A stretch of DNA of 7,432 bases, taken from positions 1-7,432 of the forward strand of contig JAUNXM010000098.1 in NCBI GenBank assembly GCA_030539815.1. The letters are read 5' to 3'. This document shows positions 1 to 7,171 of the stretch, piece by piece. The translations under genes and the position numbers were made by a program. The first letter of the stretch is position 1; each line of letters opens with the position of its first letter. The notes beneath the pieces were generated by a model, which ran no database searches, was not told the DNA's origin, and was given only the letters and a program-made list of their open reading frames with translations. The DNA comes from Methanobacterium sp. GTDB lineage: Archaea > Methanobacteriota > Methanobacteria > Methanobacteriales > Methanobacteriaceae.

Positions 1-42
1 TCCCAGTGTAGGGTTAAGGATTTTCCCAGTGTAGGGTTAAGG
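1..42. repeat. Two direct copies of a 19-bp repeat at the window edge
   Basis: The 19 bases tcccagtgtagggttaagg occur at 1-19 and again, identically, at 24-42, giving a 23-bp period with a 4-base linker (attt). The first copy begins at base 1, so the array may continue to the left outside the window. A related core (gttaac) follows at 45-50. No coding frame is evident. It could be the end of a tandem array, a set of protein-binding sites upstream of pycA, or the 3' region of a neighbouring gene; the sequence does not decide. Confidence 0.8.
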
Positions 43-100
43 GTGTTAACATAAAATCTTTAAGGAAGATATTGATAATAGATATAATTAACAAAACAAT

Positions 101-113
101 GGTATATTTATAG
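101..113 (+). promoter_or_regulatory. Probable TATA box of pycA
   Basis: The stretch ggtatatttatag resembles the archaeal box A (TTTATATA-like) and lies about 80 bases before the pycA start. Transcription would begin near 135, leaving a leader of about 55 nt. The whole region 51-180 is very AT-rich, so other boxes cannot be excluded. No clear BRE is visible. Confidence 0.4.
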
Positions 114-190
114 ATAAATTGAATTTAAGTAATTAGTATTTGAAAAAACATTATTAAACATACTTCAATTAAGATAGAAAGGAAGATATC

Positions 191-1678
191 ATGTTTGACA
201 AGGTTCTGGTTGCTAACCGTGGAGAGATAGCCATCAGAGTGATGCGCGCCTGTAGAGAGCTGGACGTGAAGAGTGTAGCGGTGTATTCAGACGCGGACAA
301 AAATTCACTCTTCGCCAAGTACGCCGATGAATCCTACCACATTGGAGGACCATCACCATCCGATAGCTACCTGAATATACCCCGAATCCTGGAAGTTGCC
401 GAAAAGTCAGGAGCAGATGCACTGCATCCTGGATACGGTTTCCTGGCTGAAAACCCCCACCTCGGAGATGAATGTGCCCGGAACGGGATGAAATTAATAG
501 GACCCTCTGGCTCGGTTATTGAAGCCATGGGGAGTAAAATTGAATCCCGTAAACTCATGGAGAAAGCAGGAGTACCGGTAATACCGGGCAACAGTAAAGG
601 GGTCACCGACCCTGATGAAGCCCTTAAAATAGCCGAAGCCATTGGTTACCCGGTGATAGTCAAGGCATCCGCAGGTGGTGGTGGGATAGGTATGAGGACA
701 GTTTACGAGGAAGATGAACTTCTGCGTGCCCTGGAATCCACACAATCCGTGGCTGAATCTGCATTCGGAGATTCCACTGTATTCATTGAGAAGTACGTGG
801 AGGAACCCCGCCATATTGAATTCCAGATCTTGGCAGATGAACACGGGAACACCATCCACGTGGCTGACCGGGAGTGCAGTATCCAGCGAAGACACCAGAA
901 ACTCATTGAGGAATCACCTTCACCAATCATGACTGATGAACTCCGGGAAAGGATGGGTTCTGCTGCGGTTAAAGCCGCTTCATCCATTGGTTACACCAAT
1001 GCAGGGACCGTGGAATTCTTGTACTCCAATGAAGAGTTTTATTTCCTGGAAATGAATACCCGTATTCAGGTGGAACATCCCATAACCGAAGTGGTCACCG
1101 GGGTGGACCTGGTTAAAGAACAGCTCAAAATCGCCTCTGGCAGGGAGTTATGCTGTACCCAGGATGATATCCAGGTGAGGGGCCATGCCATTGAATGCCG
1201 GATCAATGCTGAGGATCCACTGGCCGATTTCGCCCCCAATCCAGGTAAGATAACTGGTTACCGCTCCCCAGGAGGTCCGGGAGTCCGGGTGGACAGTGGA
1301 GTTTACATGAACTACACCATACCTCCCCATTATGATTCCATGATCTCCAAACTCATTGTCTGGGGCAGCACCCGGAACGAGGCCATAACCCGGATGAGAC
1401 GGGCCCTCTCAGAATACATTATACTGGGAGTGAAAACCACCATACCATTCCATAAATCCATGATGTTAAGCCCCAATTTCTGGGAAGCAAAGTTGCACAC
1501 ACACTTTGTGGATGAATACCGGAAGGAAATCATGGATAACATGGCAAAGATCATCCAGGAAGACAAGGAAATGGAAGCCCGGCTAAAATCAACCTTCCTA
1601 CCATCCAAGAGGGTGGCTGCAATTTCAGCAGCAGTTAACAGTCACCTGGCCAGTACCATGGCCAACAACAAAAAATAA
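191..1678 (+). CDS. pycA: Pyruvate carboxylase subunit A (biotin carboxylase subunit)
   Basis: PycA is the biotin carboxylase half of the archaeal two-subunit pyruvate carboxylase. It uses ATP and bicarbonate to carboxylate the biotin carried by PycB, which then makes oxaloacetate from pyruvate in the cytoplasm. The 495 aa show the standard layout: N-terminal domain (about 1-110, starting KVLVANRGEIAIRV), ATP-grasp domain with Lys158 and the glycine loop at 161-168, and C-terminal domain (about 330-440). Catalytic residues known from E. coli AccC are present with an offset of one: Glu275, Glu287, Asn289, Arg291, Glu295 and Arg337. The loop reads GGGGIGM where AccC has GGGGRGM. A charged tail of about 50 aa follows, and there is no biotinyl domain. 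The ATG is preceded by aaaggaa at about 7 nt. birA follows after 109 bp. AccC of acetyl-CoA carboxylase is the alternative, less likely from the methanogen context and the adjacent birA. Confidence 0.93.
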   Translation: MFDKVLVANRGEIAIRVMRACRELDVKSVAVYSDADKNSLFAKYADESYHIGGPSPSDSYLNIPRILEVAEKSGADALHPGYGFLAENPHLGDECARNGMKLIGPSGSVIEAMGSKIESRKLMEKAGVPVIPGNSKGVTDPDEALKIAEAIGYPVIVKASAGGGGIGMRTVYEEDELLRALESTQSVAESAFGDSTVFIEKYVEEPRHIEFQILADEHGNTIHVADRECSIQRRHQKLIEESPSPIMTDELRERMGSAAVKAASSIGYTNAGTVEFLYSNEEFYFLEMNTRIQVEHPITEVVTGVDLVKEQLKIASGRELCCTQDDIQVRGHAIECRINAEDPLADFAPNPGKITGYRSPGGPGVRVDSGVYMNYTIPPHYDSMISKLIVWGSTRNEAITRMRRALSEYIILGVKTTIPFHKSMMLSPNFWEAKLHTHFVDEYRKEIMDNMAKIIQEDKEMEARLKSTFLPSKRVAAISAAVNSHLASTMANNKK

Positions 1679-1706
1679 GATGGCTCTAAGAATAAGTCTA
1701 GAAAAT

Positions 1707-1744
1707 AGTCTTGATAAAACAATCTGAAGACAAAATTGTCTTGA
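1707..1744. promoter_or_regulatory. Inverted repeat with flanking direct repeat before birA
   Basis: A perfect inverted repeat, aagacaa-aa-ttgtctt, sits at 1727-1742. Its right arm belongs to the motif gtcttga at 1738-1744, which also occurs at 1708-1714, exactly 30 bp upstream. The central aagac can therefore pair with either gtctt copy. The 2-base spacer is too short for a full RNA hairpin loop and looks more like two half-sites for a dimeric protein. It may be an operator for birA or a weak processing site between pycA and birA. The function is inference. Confidence 0.4.
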
Positions 1745-1787
1745 AAATTAAATTAATCAATCACTAAGATTATTTGCAGGTGGTTCC

Positions 1788-2762
1788 ATGCATGAAAAGC
1801 AGATTTTGAAGACACTTCATTCCAAGAAGGGTGAGTATGTAGCCAGTGATAATTTAGCTTCCAAGATGGGCATTTCCAACGCCCAGCTTTCTGATGAAAT
1901 CCAGAAACTTCAAGAAGAAGGTTACCGGATCGATTCATCATCTGATCGCGGTTATCGCCTTATTAAAACAACCAACCGGCTTTTGCCCTATGAGATCCAG
2001 TTAGACCTGGCCACCAGATACATTGGTCAGGAAATATACCATTACTCTGAAGTGGATTCCACCAACATCGTTGCCAAGGAACTGGCTGAAAAGGGAGCAG
2101 TGGAAGGTACCATCATAATAGCTGAGAGTCAACGCAGGGGTAAAGGTAGGCGGGGTAAAAAATGGTTATCCCCGTCTGGTGGGGTTTGGATGACCATTAT
2201 ATTGCGACCGGATATTCCAACTTCTCAGGCACCCCTTTTAACCCTTTTAACTGGAGTGGCAGTAGCCGAAACACTGAATCATGAATGCGGTCTTGATGTG
2301 GGAATTAAATGGCCCAATGATATATTGATTGGGGAGAAAAAGGTTTGCGGTATTTTAACTGAAGCCAGTGCCAGAAAGGGTGAACTGGACTATGTGGTGG
2401 TGGGTATTGGTATTGACCTTAACGTTGATGTGGATGAATTCCCACCAGATCTGCGTGAAGGGGCCACATCCCTCAAGAGTGAACTTGAAAAGGAGATACC
2501 AGGAGAAAAACTGGTGCAGAATTTCCTATTGAACTTTGAAAATCTTTACCATGATTTCAAAAAAGGACAGTTCTCGGACATCCTCAACCAGTGGCGAAAG
2601 CTGTCCACAACCATTGGTTCTACAGTGAAAGTTGAAAAGAGGGGGAGAACCATCCAAGGAGAGGCAGTGGGCATAACCAAAGACGGGATCCTCATCCTGG
2701 AAATGGATGATGGTAGTCTAAGGAAAATCATATCCGGAGAATGCACCCACCATAAAAGATAA
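1788..2762 (+). CDS. birA: Biotin protein ligase with N-terminal helix-turn-helix (BirA)
   Basis: This enzyme activates biotin as biotinyl-5'-AMP and transfers it to the lysine of a biotin acceptor domain, here presumably PycB. The 324 aa have three parts: a winged-helix DNA-binding region (about 1-62), a catalytic domain (about 80-270) with STN at 91-93, the biotinyl-AMP loop GKGRRG at 118-123 and KWPNDIL at 174-180 (Lys174 matching the catalytic lysine of E. coli BirA) followed by CGIL at 187-190, and a C-terminal SH3-like domain (about 275-320). The HTH makes it a class II ligase that could also act as a biotin-responsive repressor. The ATG has a good ribosome site, caggtgg at 1777-1783. 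The order pycA-birA matches the arrangement described in Methanothermobacter, where the two are co-transcribed; here the 109-bp gap could also hold its own promoter. Confidence 0.95.
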   Translation: MHEKQILKTLHSKKGEYVASDNLASKMGISNAQLSDEIQKLQEEGYRIDSSSDRGYRLIKTTNRLLPYEIQLDLATRYIGQEIYHYSEVDSTNIVAKELAEKGAVEGTIIIAESQRRGKGRRGKKWLSPSGGVWMTIILRPDIPTSQAPLLTLLTGVAVAETLNHECGLDVGIKWPNDILIGEKKVCGILTEASARKGELDYVVVGIGIDLNVDVDEFPPDLREGATSLKSELEKEIPGEKLVQNFLLNFENLYHDFKKGQFSDILNQWRKLSTTIGSTVKVEKRGRTIQGEAVGITKDGILILEMDDGSLRKIISGECTHHKR

Positions 2763-2782
2763 ACAACCTATCCACCCTACTA

Positions 2783-2810
2783 TTTTTTTTTAAAAGTTGA
2801 ATTTTATTTT
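2783..2810 (+). terminator. Oligo-T terminator after birA
   Basis: A run of nine T at 2783-2791, followed by T-rich attttatttt at 2801-2810, lies 20 to 48 bases past the birA stop. Archaeal RNA polymerase commonly stops at such U-rich tracts without a hairpin. It would separate pycA-birA from the deacetylase gene. Confidence 0.6.
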
Positions 2811-2831
2811 TAAGGGTAACCCACCAGGGGT

Positions 2832-2839
2832 GTATAAAT
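2832..2839 (+). promoter_or_regulatory. Probable TATA box of the deacetylase gene
   Basis: The sequence gtataaat lies about 60 bases before the ATG at 2899, directly after G-rich caggggt. Transcription from near 2860 would leave a leader of about 40 nt with the ribosome site taggag at 2887-2892. The small palindrome gggtaaccc at 2814-2822 lies just upstream and could be a binding site. Confidence 0.45.
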
Positions 2840-2898
2840 TAATAACTTTCAATAGATACCATGCTTTAACGATTTTAATGATTAAATAGGAGTTTTAC

Positions 2899-4260
2899 AT
2901 GAAGTTGAAATATAAGACAATACTGTTATCTGTTTTGGTTGTTACTTTAGCTCTTATGACTTTTTCATACTCACAACTCCCATTTTATCCCCCTGAATGT
3001 CCTGCAGGACCCTCAATTAATCCAGGGGATCGGTTGCTGATTGTGGCCCCACACCCTGATGATGAGGTGATTTGCAATGGAGGAATAATAGGTTATGCCG
3101 TGGAGCACCAGGTTCCGGTTAAGGTGGTGGTGGTTACTGATGGTAATGATACCAAAACTTCACCAGTCACCAGGCATAATGAAAGTATTAACGGGACTAA
3201 AATACTGGGTTTAAAAGAAGAAGATATAATATTCCTGGGTTACAAGGATGGTAGTTTAAGAATCCTTTTGAATGATCACTGGGAGATTGACAATCCCTTC
3301 ACGGCCTCGGACGGATCTAAACAGATTAACTATCCCTACGCCCTGGAAAAAAATGGCACTTACAGTGGTAGCAGCCTTACCAATAATTTAAAAACCATAA
3401 TAACTGATTTTAAACCAACAATAATCGTTTATCCCAGTGGGGATGATGAACAGTTTGATCATCAGGCCACCAGTGGCTTTACTGAACTGGCCACAACCCA
3501 AACCAGATATAATGGAAGTAAATATACTTATCTCCTCCATTTACCACCCAACTGGCCAAGCCCACGAAGTTACTATCCTGAATATTATCTGATTCCCCCT
3601 ACAAAACTGGTGGGAATGGAAAATGGCCCCCAATGGTCAATGTTTAATCTCACCACCCACCAGCAGCGTTTGAAAGAGGAATCATTCCAAGCATACCGGA
3701 CTCAAATTGTCCCTTCCTCATATTTACTGTCCTTCCTGCGTAAAAATGAGTTATTCGCAGAATACTCCACTATAAATGTATCCCCAAGTAATTTCAATGA
3801 AAATAATTATACCCGTGGTTTACAGGTTCCACCTTTATTATTCGTTGATACGGTTGGGGATGGTAAATATCATGGAAAAGAGAAACCATGGGATATAACG
3901 TCAGTGGGAATGGACATTAACAAGGATGTGGTCACTGGAAAATCATGGATATCCCTAAAAACTGCGGGTGAACCATCATCCAGTGCAGTGTACAATGTTC
4001 ATTTGTATATTCCCAACCCAGAGGGAATTGAAAGGGTAAAAATATCAGTTGAAAGTGGTGTTGCCAGTCTTGAAAGGGAGGGTAGTGATAACTCAACCAG
4101 TGAAGAGATACCCCTAAAAATCAAGAACAATACCATGATAATGGGAATCCCTGGCAACATCTTTAAAAACAATCCCTATCTCATTCTAAGTGCTGAGACC
4201 ATTAAATCCGGAGGAGTTCTGGACCAAACACCCTGGAGGATAATCAAAGTCAACACATAA
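2899..4260 (+). CDS. Secreted or membrane-anchored PIG-L (LmbE-like) family zinc deacetylase
   Basis: PIG-L/LmbE enzymes are zinc hydrolases that remove N-acetyl groups from sugars such as GlcNAc. Residues 1-6 are basic (MKLKYK) and 7-25 form one hydrophobic segment, so the protein is probably exported and either anchored or cleaved. The catalytic domain (about 43-270) has the hallmark APHPDDE at 50-56, giving zinc ligands His52 and Asp55 and the catalytic Asp54, and a later DDEQFDHQA (182-190) with His188 as the likely third ligand. Residues from about 310 to 453 look like an additional beta-rich domain of unknown role, making the 453 aa clearly longer than minimal family members of about 230-300 aa. 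Ten N-X-S/T sequons (Asn83, 94, 98, 152, 205, 250, 293, 303, 398, 410) fit an externally exposed archaeal glycoprotein. The substrate is not evident; a cell-surface glycan such as pseudomurein or an N-glycan is inference. It has its own promoter and ribosome site and is unlikely to be co-transcribed with birA. Confidence 0.85.
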   Translation: MKLKYKTILLSVLVVTLALMTFSYSQLPFYPPECPAGPSINPGDRLLIVAPHPDDEVICNGGIIGYAVEHQVPVKVVVVTDGNDTKTSPVTRHNESINGTKILGLKEEDIIFLGYKDGSLRILLNDHWEIDNPFTASDGSKQINYPYALEKNGTYSGSSLTNNLKTIITDFKPTIIVYPSGDDEQFDHQATSGFTELATTQTRYNGSKYTYLLHLPPNWPSPRSYYPEYYLIPPTKLVGMENGPQWSMFNLTTHQQRLKEESFQAYRTQIVPSSYLLSFLRKNELFAEYSTINVSPSNFNENNYTRGLQVPPLLFVDTVGDGKYHGKEKPWDITSVGMDINKDVVTGKSWISLKTAGEPSSSAVYNVHLYIPNPEGIERVKISVESGVASLEREGSDNSTSEEIPLKIKNNTMIMGIPGNIFKNNPYLILSAETIKSGGVLDQTPWRIIKVNT

Positions 4261-4276
4261 AGGAATGTTAAATCAT

Positions 4277-5305
4277 TTATTCAACAGTTATGGTGGCTAC
4301 CTCTCCCAGGTTTCCATCTACTTGAAACTTTTTTCCAGTGAATTTTTCGGTGGCATAGATATTAGTGAGGGTGTGCTGGGTAAGGTGGGAGGTTTGAACT
4401 GATGAGGAACCTGCCAGGGCCAGGTAGGGAATTATCTGATCACCCATATATTGATCCAGAGCTGCTCCCCGGGATATGAATGATAAAATTTCATGAGCTG
4501 CTTCTCTTCCCACAATCTCCGCCCTTTTTCCCGGTTCGCCCAGTGAACTGGCCCCTAAACCAGAAAATTCACTCCCTTTAACCTCACTCCATAGCACCAA
4601 ACCAGAACCAGGAGATAATGTATTATCATCAGTTACTATTTCCATTTGAACTTCATAACCCGCATCGCGGATTGTTTCCTCTGCTGCCTGGGCCTGTCTA
4701 CTGGCCACGTGCCGAGGAAGTTTTGAAGAGTAAGATATTCCCCTAATAACATCAACTTTCAGTTCATGGAGTTTTAAGGGTTTTAATTTCTTAACTGGTT
4801 TTATACGGGCTTTTAAAACACCCCCACCACGAGGATAGTACCCTCTCCGGATGAGTTCCAGATCCATGTGGATGCCCATGGCTTTCAGTAGAGGCAATGT
4901 AACCTTTTCCATGTATTCCACAGTTGGTGCCCATCGAACATGGGTCCCACCCTTGATCTCGATTTCCACGCCCTGGGCAGTGAATATGGATGGTATAGTT
5001 ATGGCCTGAAGTATCAGGGTAATGCTTCCCGCAGTTTTAACATCCACCACCAGTTTACCCCCGTTAAACTGGCCAGGATGAAATTTTAGCTTGGTAGAAC
5101 CCAGTTCCAATCCTTCAATCCTGGCATTGGATATTTTTCCCAGGGTAATGGCTGCCTTCAAGTGCTGGGGCATTAATCCAGGTTTTGGACGGTTGCTTCG
5201 AATGTTATGGATAGTGAAGGCCTTCCCACTTAGGGATGACAGTGCTGTAGAAACCCTTAAAAGTGATCCCCCTCCCTCACCATATGACCCGTTAATTTTT
5301 ATCAT
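4277..5305 (-). CDS. rtcA: RNA 3'-terminal phosphate cyclase
   Basis: RtcA converts an RNA 3'-phosphate to a 2',3'-cyclic phosphate through an enzyme-AMP intermediate, preparing or protecting RNA ends. From the ATG at 5305 the protein has 342 aa, normal for the family. It opens MIKINGSYGEGGG, continues with NRPKPGLMPQHL (38-49) and GGTHVRWAP (119-127), and carries HTLTN near the C-terminus, whose His311 matches the adenylated histidine of E. coli RtcA (His309). The usual GGGQ after the N-terminal motif is GGGS here. A GTG at 5314 would add three residues, but the ATG is better: the bases ggtg, which include that GTG, form a ribosome site 6 nt before it. The gene converges on the deacetylase gene with 16 bp between stops. 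Upstream, it is separated from the PLP gene by a 27-bp duplication with T-runs and probably has its own promoter. Confidence 0.93.
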   Translation of the reverse strand: MIKINGSYGEGGGSLLRVSTALSSLSGKAFTIHNIRSNRPKPGLMPQHLKAAITLGKISNARIEGLELGSTKLKFHPGQFNGGKLVVDVKTAGSITLILQAITIPSIFTAQGVEIEIKGGTHVRWAPTVEYMEKVTLPLLKAMGIHMDLELIRRGYYPRGGGVLKARIKPVKKLKPLKLHELKVDVIRGISYSSKLPRHVASRQAQAAEETIRDAGYEVQMEIVTDDNTLSPGSGLVLWSEVKGSEFSGLGASSLGEPGKRAEIVGREAAHEILSFISRGAALDQYMGDQIIPYLALAGSSSVQTSHLTQHTLTNIYATEKFTGKKFQVDGNLGEVATITVE

Positions 5306-5350
5306 TATTAGCACCGCACTATGGATTTAAATCTAGATTAAATTATTGTT

Positions 5351-5360
5351 GAATATTTAA
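5351..5360 (-). promoter_or_regulatory. Possible TATA box of rtcA
   Basis: Read on the minus strand, ttaaatattc lies about 46-55 bases before the ATG at 5305, so a transcript would start near 5330 with a short leader. The palindrome aatctagatt (5330-5339) falls between box and start. The surroundings are so AT-rich that the assignment is weak. Confidence 0.3.
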
Positions 5361-5413
5361 TTTATTTATCATTTATTAAAAAAAATAGTTTCATGTTTAC
5401 AAATAATTCCGAG

Positions 5414-5466
5414 GGTCTTCTAACTAATATAGCAAAAAAAGGTCTTCTAGTTATATAACAAAAAAT
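5414..5466 (-). terminator. Duplicated oligo-T terminator after the PLP enzyme gene
   Basis: Two adjacent, imperfect copies of a 27-bp unit lie at 5414-5440 and 5441-5466. Both begin ggtcttcta, and after a few differences both end in a run of A on the plus strand. In the direction of the PLP gene these are T-runs of 6 to 7 bases, the first only a few bases after the stop codon at 5472. Serial oligo-T tracts are a typical archaeal termination signal. The second copy also contains the palindrome gttatataac (5450-5459), which resembles a TATA box. Confidence 0.55.
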
Positions 5467-5471
5467 GTAAA

Positions 5472-6629
5472 TTATTCGTATAAAACACTTAGACTGGCTT
5501 CTTCATCAGGGATTAACTCTCTGACCAACTCCAGGGATTCTTTCATGGCCTGAATTATTTGGGTATCATCCACCCTTTCTGCATCATTACTGGAAAGATC
5601 CAGGCGGATGGTATCAGAAACCCCAGGCATTCCCACCGCAGGGATGGTGACCAGGTGATATTCCTTTAAAAGTACCATGGCCATTAAAGTGGCTAGTTCA
5701 CGTTTTGTAAGATTTTCATTCCCATCAGGGTTGATTTCTTTTTCAAGGTTCGCAGCAGTGATCATGAAGCCCGTGGGTGTTTTTTCCACTCCTTCCAAAA
5801 CATTACCCACTTTTTTGTGGAGTTTATCTCTCCTTTCCAGGGAATCTAATATTCTTTGGGGTTTGAAATTCTCCAGGGCCCGTACTATACCTGCTACAAT
5901 TGGAGGCTGGGCTTCCAAGCCAAACTGATGTGCCTTGTCTTGTATCCGGTCAATTAAAGAACTTTTTCCCGCCATTAATCCTGCCCGGGGACCATCCATT
6001 AACTTATCCGTGCTGGTTACCACCAAGTCCGCGCCCATGTCCATGGCCCGGGGCTGGTTATAGATAACCGTGCGGATTCGTGCACCTGATGCATCGTCAA
6101 CCATCACTGGAACCTGGTTTTCCTGTGAGATCTGGATGATGCTTTGAAAATCATTTAAGGAGAGTACCTGGTGGTCCATGGTTGATCCGGTTATAACCAC
6201 CAGGGATGTTTTTTCTGCAAGTTGAAAATCCTGGAGATTATCAAATTCCCGGTAGGATGCACCCTGCAGTTTCGCACTGCGGGGGATGGATGGGTGTGAG
6301 GGTAATTCTGGTAGGTAGTGTATCACTTCCTCGCCAGGTTTTACCAGGGCCAGTATGGTGGCCAGTATAGCTGCACTGGTGCGGTTGAAGGCAGCCACCT
6401 TATCCCCACCCAGGTGGCGGGTTCCTACCTTCTGGAGGTTTGATGAAAAAATAGCAGGTCCGGAATAGGTTTCCAAGAGGTTGAGATCAGATTTTTTAAC
6501 TGGAAATCCTCCAGCTAAACCAGAAAGATCGTACAAGCTTGATCTTCCCTCCTGATTCATAACCGTGGCAATGAATCTAAAAGCAGCTTCTCTTCTTTTC
6601 ATTTCATCCAGAGAAGAACAGATAAGCAT
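5472..6629 (-). CDS. MJ0158-family (SelA-like) pyridoxal phosphate enzyme, function unknown
   Basis: This 385-aa protein is a fold-type I PLP enzyme resembling the archaeal MJ0158 family, which is related to bacterial selenocysteine synthase SelA. Visible landmarks are the VDDASGAR segment (177-184), with an aspartate that would contact the PLP ring nitrogen, and TSTDKLMDGPRAG (205-217), with Lys209 as the likely Schiff-base lysine. An N-terminal stretch of about 60 aa precedes the large domain. MJ0158 itself was reported to bind PLP without making selenocysteinyl-tRNA, and Methanobacteriales are not known to use selenocysteine, so SelA should not be assigned; the real reaction is unknown. 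The ATG at 6629 follows the NYN stop after one base (tgaaatg), with aagga 8 nt upstream inside the preceding gene, so translation is probably coupled. Two T-runs follow the stop. An alternative start is Met10. Confidence 0.87.
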   Translation of the reverse strand: MLICSSLDEMKRREAAFRFIATVMNQEGRSSLYDLSGLAGGFPVKKSDLNLLETYSGPAIFSSNLQKVGTRHLGGDKVAAFNRTSAAILATILALVKPGEEVIHYLPELPSHPSIPRSAKLQGASYREFDNLQDFQLAEKTSLVVITGSTMDHQVLSLNDFQSIIQISQENQVPVMVDDASGARIRTVIYNQPRAMDMGADLVVTSTDKLMDGPRAGLMAGKSSLIDRIQDKAHQFGLEAQPPIVAGIVRALENFKPQRILDSLERRDKLHKKVGNVLEGVEKTPTGFMITAANLEKEINPDGNENLTKRELATLMAMVLLKEYHLVTIPAVGMPGVSDTIRLDLSSNDAERVDDTQIIQAMKESLELVRELIPDEEASLSVLYE

Positions 6630-6630
6630 T

Positions 6631-7128
6631 TCATTCGTCCTTGGAATATTTTTTACGATCTTCTGCCTTCAGAACGATAGCATCATCAGCCGAGTTCTGC
6701 AGGGCCGCGCTGAAACCAGGTTCGGCTCCAATTACTATGGTTTCTTTCCCATTCTCTTTAGCTTTGTTGATGATGGGTAAAAAATCAGCATCACGAGTCA
6801 TAAGCGCTATTACATCAATATTAGGATTATAGATGAGCTCCATGGCTTCAACTGCCATGTAAACATCAGTGTCACCAGCCACTACTATAGGGGTAAATCC
6901 CTGGTTCACAATGGCTTCAATAAGTTTGTCTGAGGCATACTGATTCAAAAGAACCTTACCCACCCTCATATTACCATATTCAGCCATTATATCTCTTACT
7001 AAATCTAAGTTAAGGCTGAATTCCTTCCTAAGCATGTTAGGACCGTCTACCAGGAGCCCTATGTTTTTTGATCCTGATTCTGACTTCCTAAGTGGGATGT
7101 AAGAAGTTAATTTTTCAAAACTTCGCAT
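6631..7128 (-). CDS. NYN-domain (PIN-like) protein, TIGR00288-type, putative RNase
   Basis: The 165 aa match the conserved archaeal NYN-domain proteins. NYN domains share the PIN/FLAP nuclease fold and are thought to cut RNA with a metal held by acidic residues. Here these are Asp28 with Asn31 in LLVDGPNM (25-32), Asp86/Asp88 in [13 protein letters not shown] (84-96), and Asp113/Asp115 in TRDADFLP (111-118), followed by the GKETIVIG strand (127-134), so the active site looks intact. About 20 residues precede the domain and a short charged tail ([10 protein letters not shown]) ends it. There is no signal peptide or membrane segment, so it should be cytoplasmic. The ATG has a strong ribosome site, tggagga at 7134-7140. 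It is the first gene of a two-gene unit with the PLP enzyme, and a promoter with several palindromes lies upstream. The target RNA is unknown. Confidence 0.87.
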   Translation of the reverse strand: MRSFEKLTSYIPLRKSESGSKNIGLLVDGPNMLRKEFSLNLDLVRDIMAEYGNMRVGKVLLNQYASDKLIEAIVNQGFTPIVVAGDTDVYMAVEAMELIYNPNIDVIALMTRDADFLPIINKAKENGKETIVIGAEPGFSAALQNSADDAIVLKAEDRKKYSKDE

Positions 7129-7171
7129 TTTTGTCCTCCAAGATATGGCAAAAAATAGTCTAGTGTGGTGG

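Noticed and set aside
1..42. CRISPR array or telomere-like repeat
   Set aside because: Only two copies with a 4-base linker are present: no spacers of CRISPR size and no longer run of the gggttaag core.
44..93. Possible BirA operator before pycA (tgttaac at 44-50 and ttaaca at 88-93)
   Set aside because: The half-sites resemble the bacterial biotin operator core, but the gap is 37 bp instead of about 14-16, and gttaac-like strings are common in this AT-rich region.
367..987. Antisense reading frames of 91-133 codons within pycA
   Set aside because: They lie opposite a clearly conserved gene, have no recognisable domain and no ribosome site; codon bias explains them.
1727..1742. Hairpin terminator between pycA and birA
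   Set aside because: The 2-base spacer and AT-rich arms make a poor RNA hairpin, and no T-run follows; an operator is the better reading.
5306..5314. GTG at 5314 as the rtcA start
   Set aside because: It has no upstream ribosome site, whereas the same bases form a good site for the ATG at 5305, which also gives the usual N-terminus.
5472..6629. Selenocysteine synthase (SelA)
   Set aside because: The similarity is to the archaeal MJ0158 family, whose studied member did not make selenocysteinyl-tRNA; archaea that use selenocysteine employ SepSecS, and Methanobacteriales are not known to use it.
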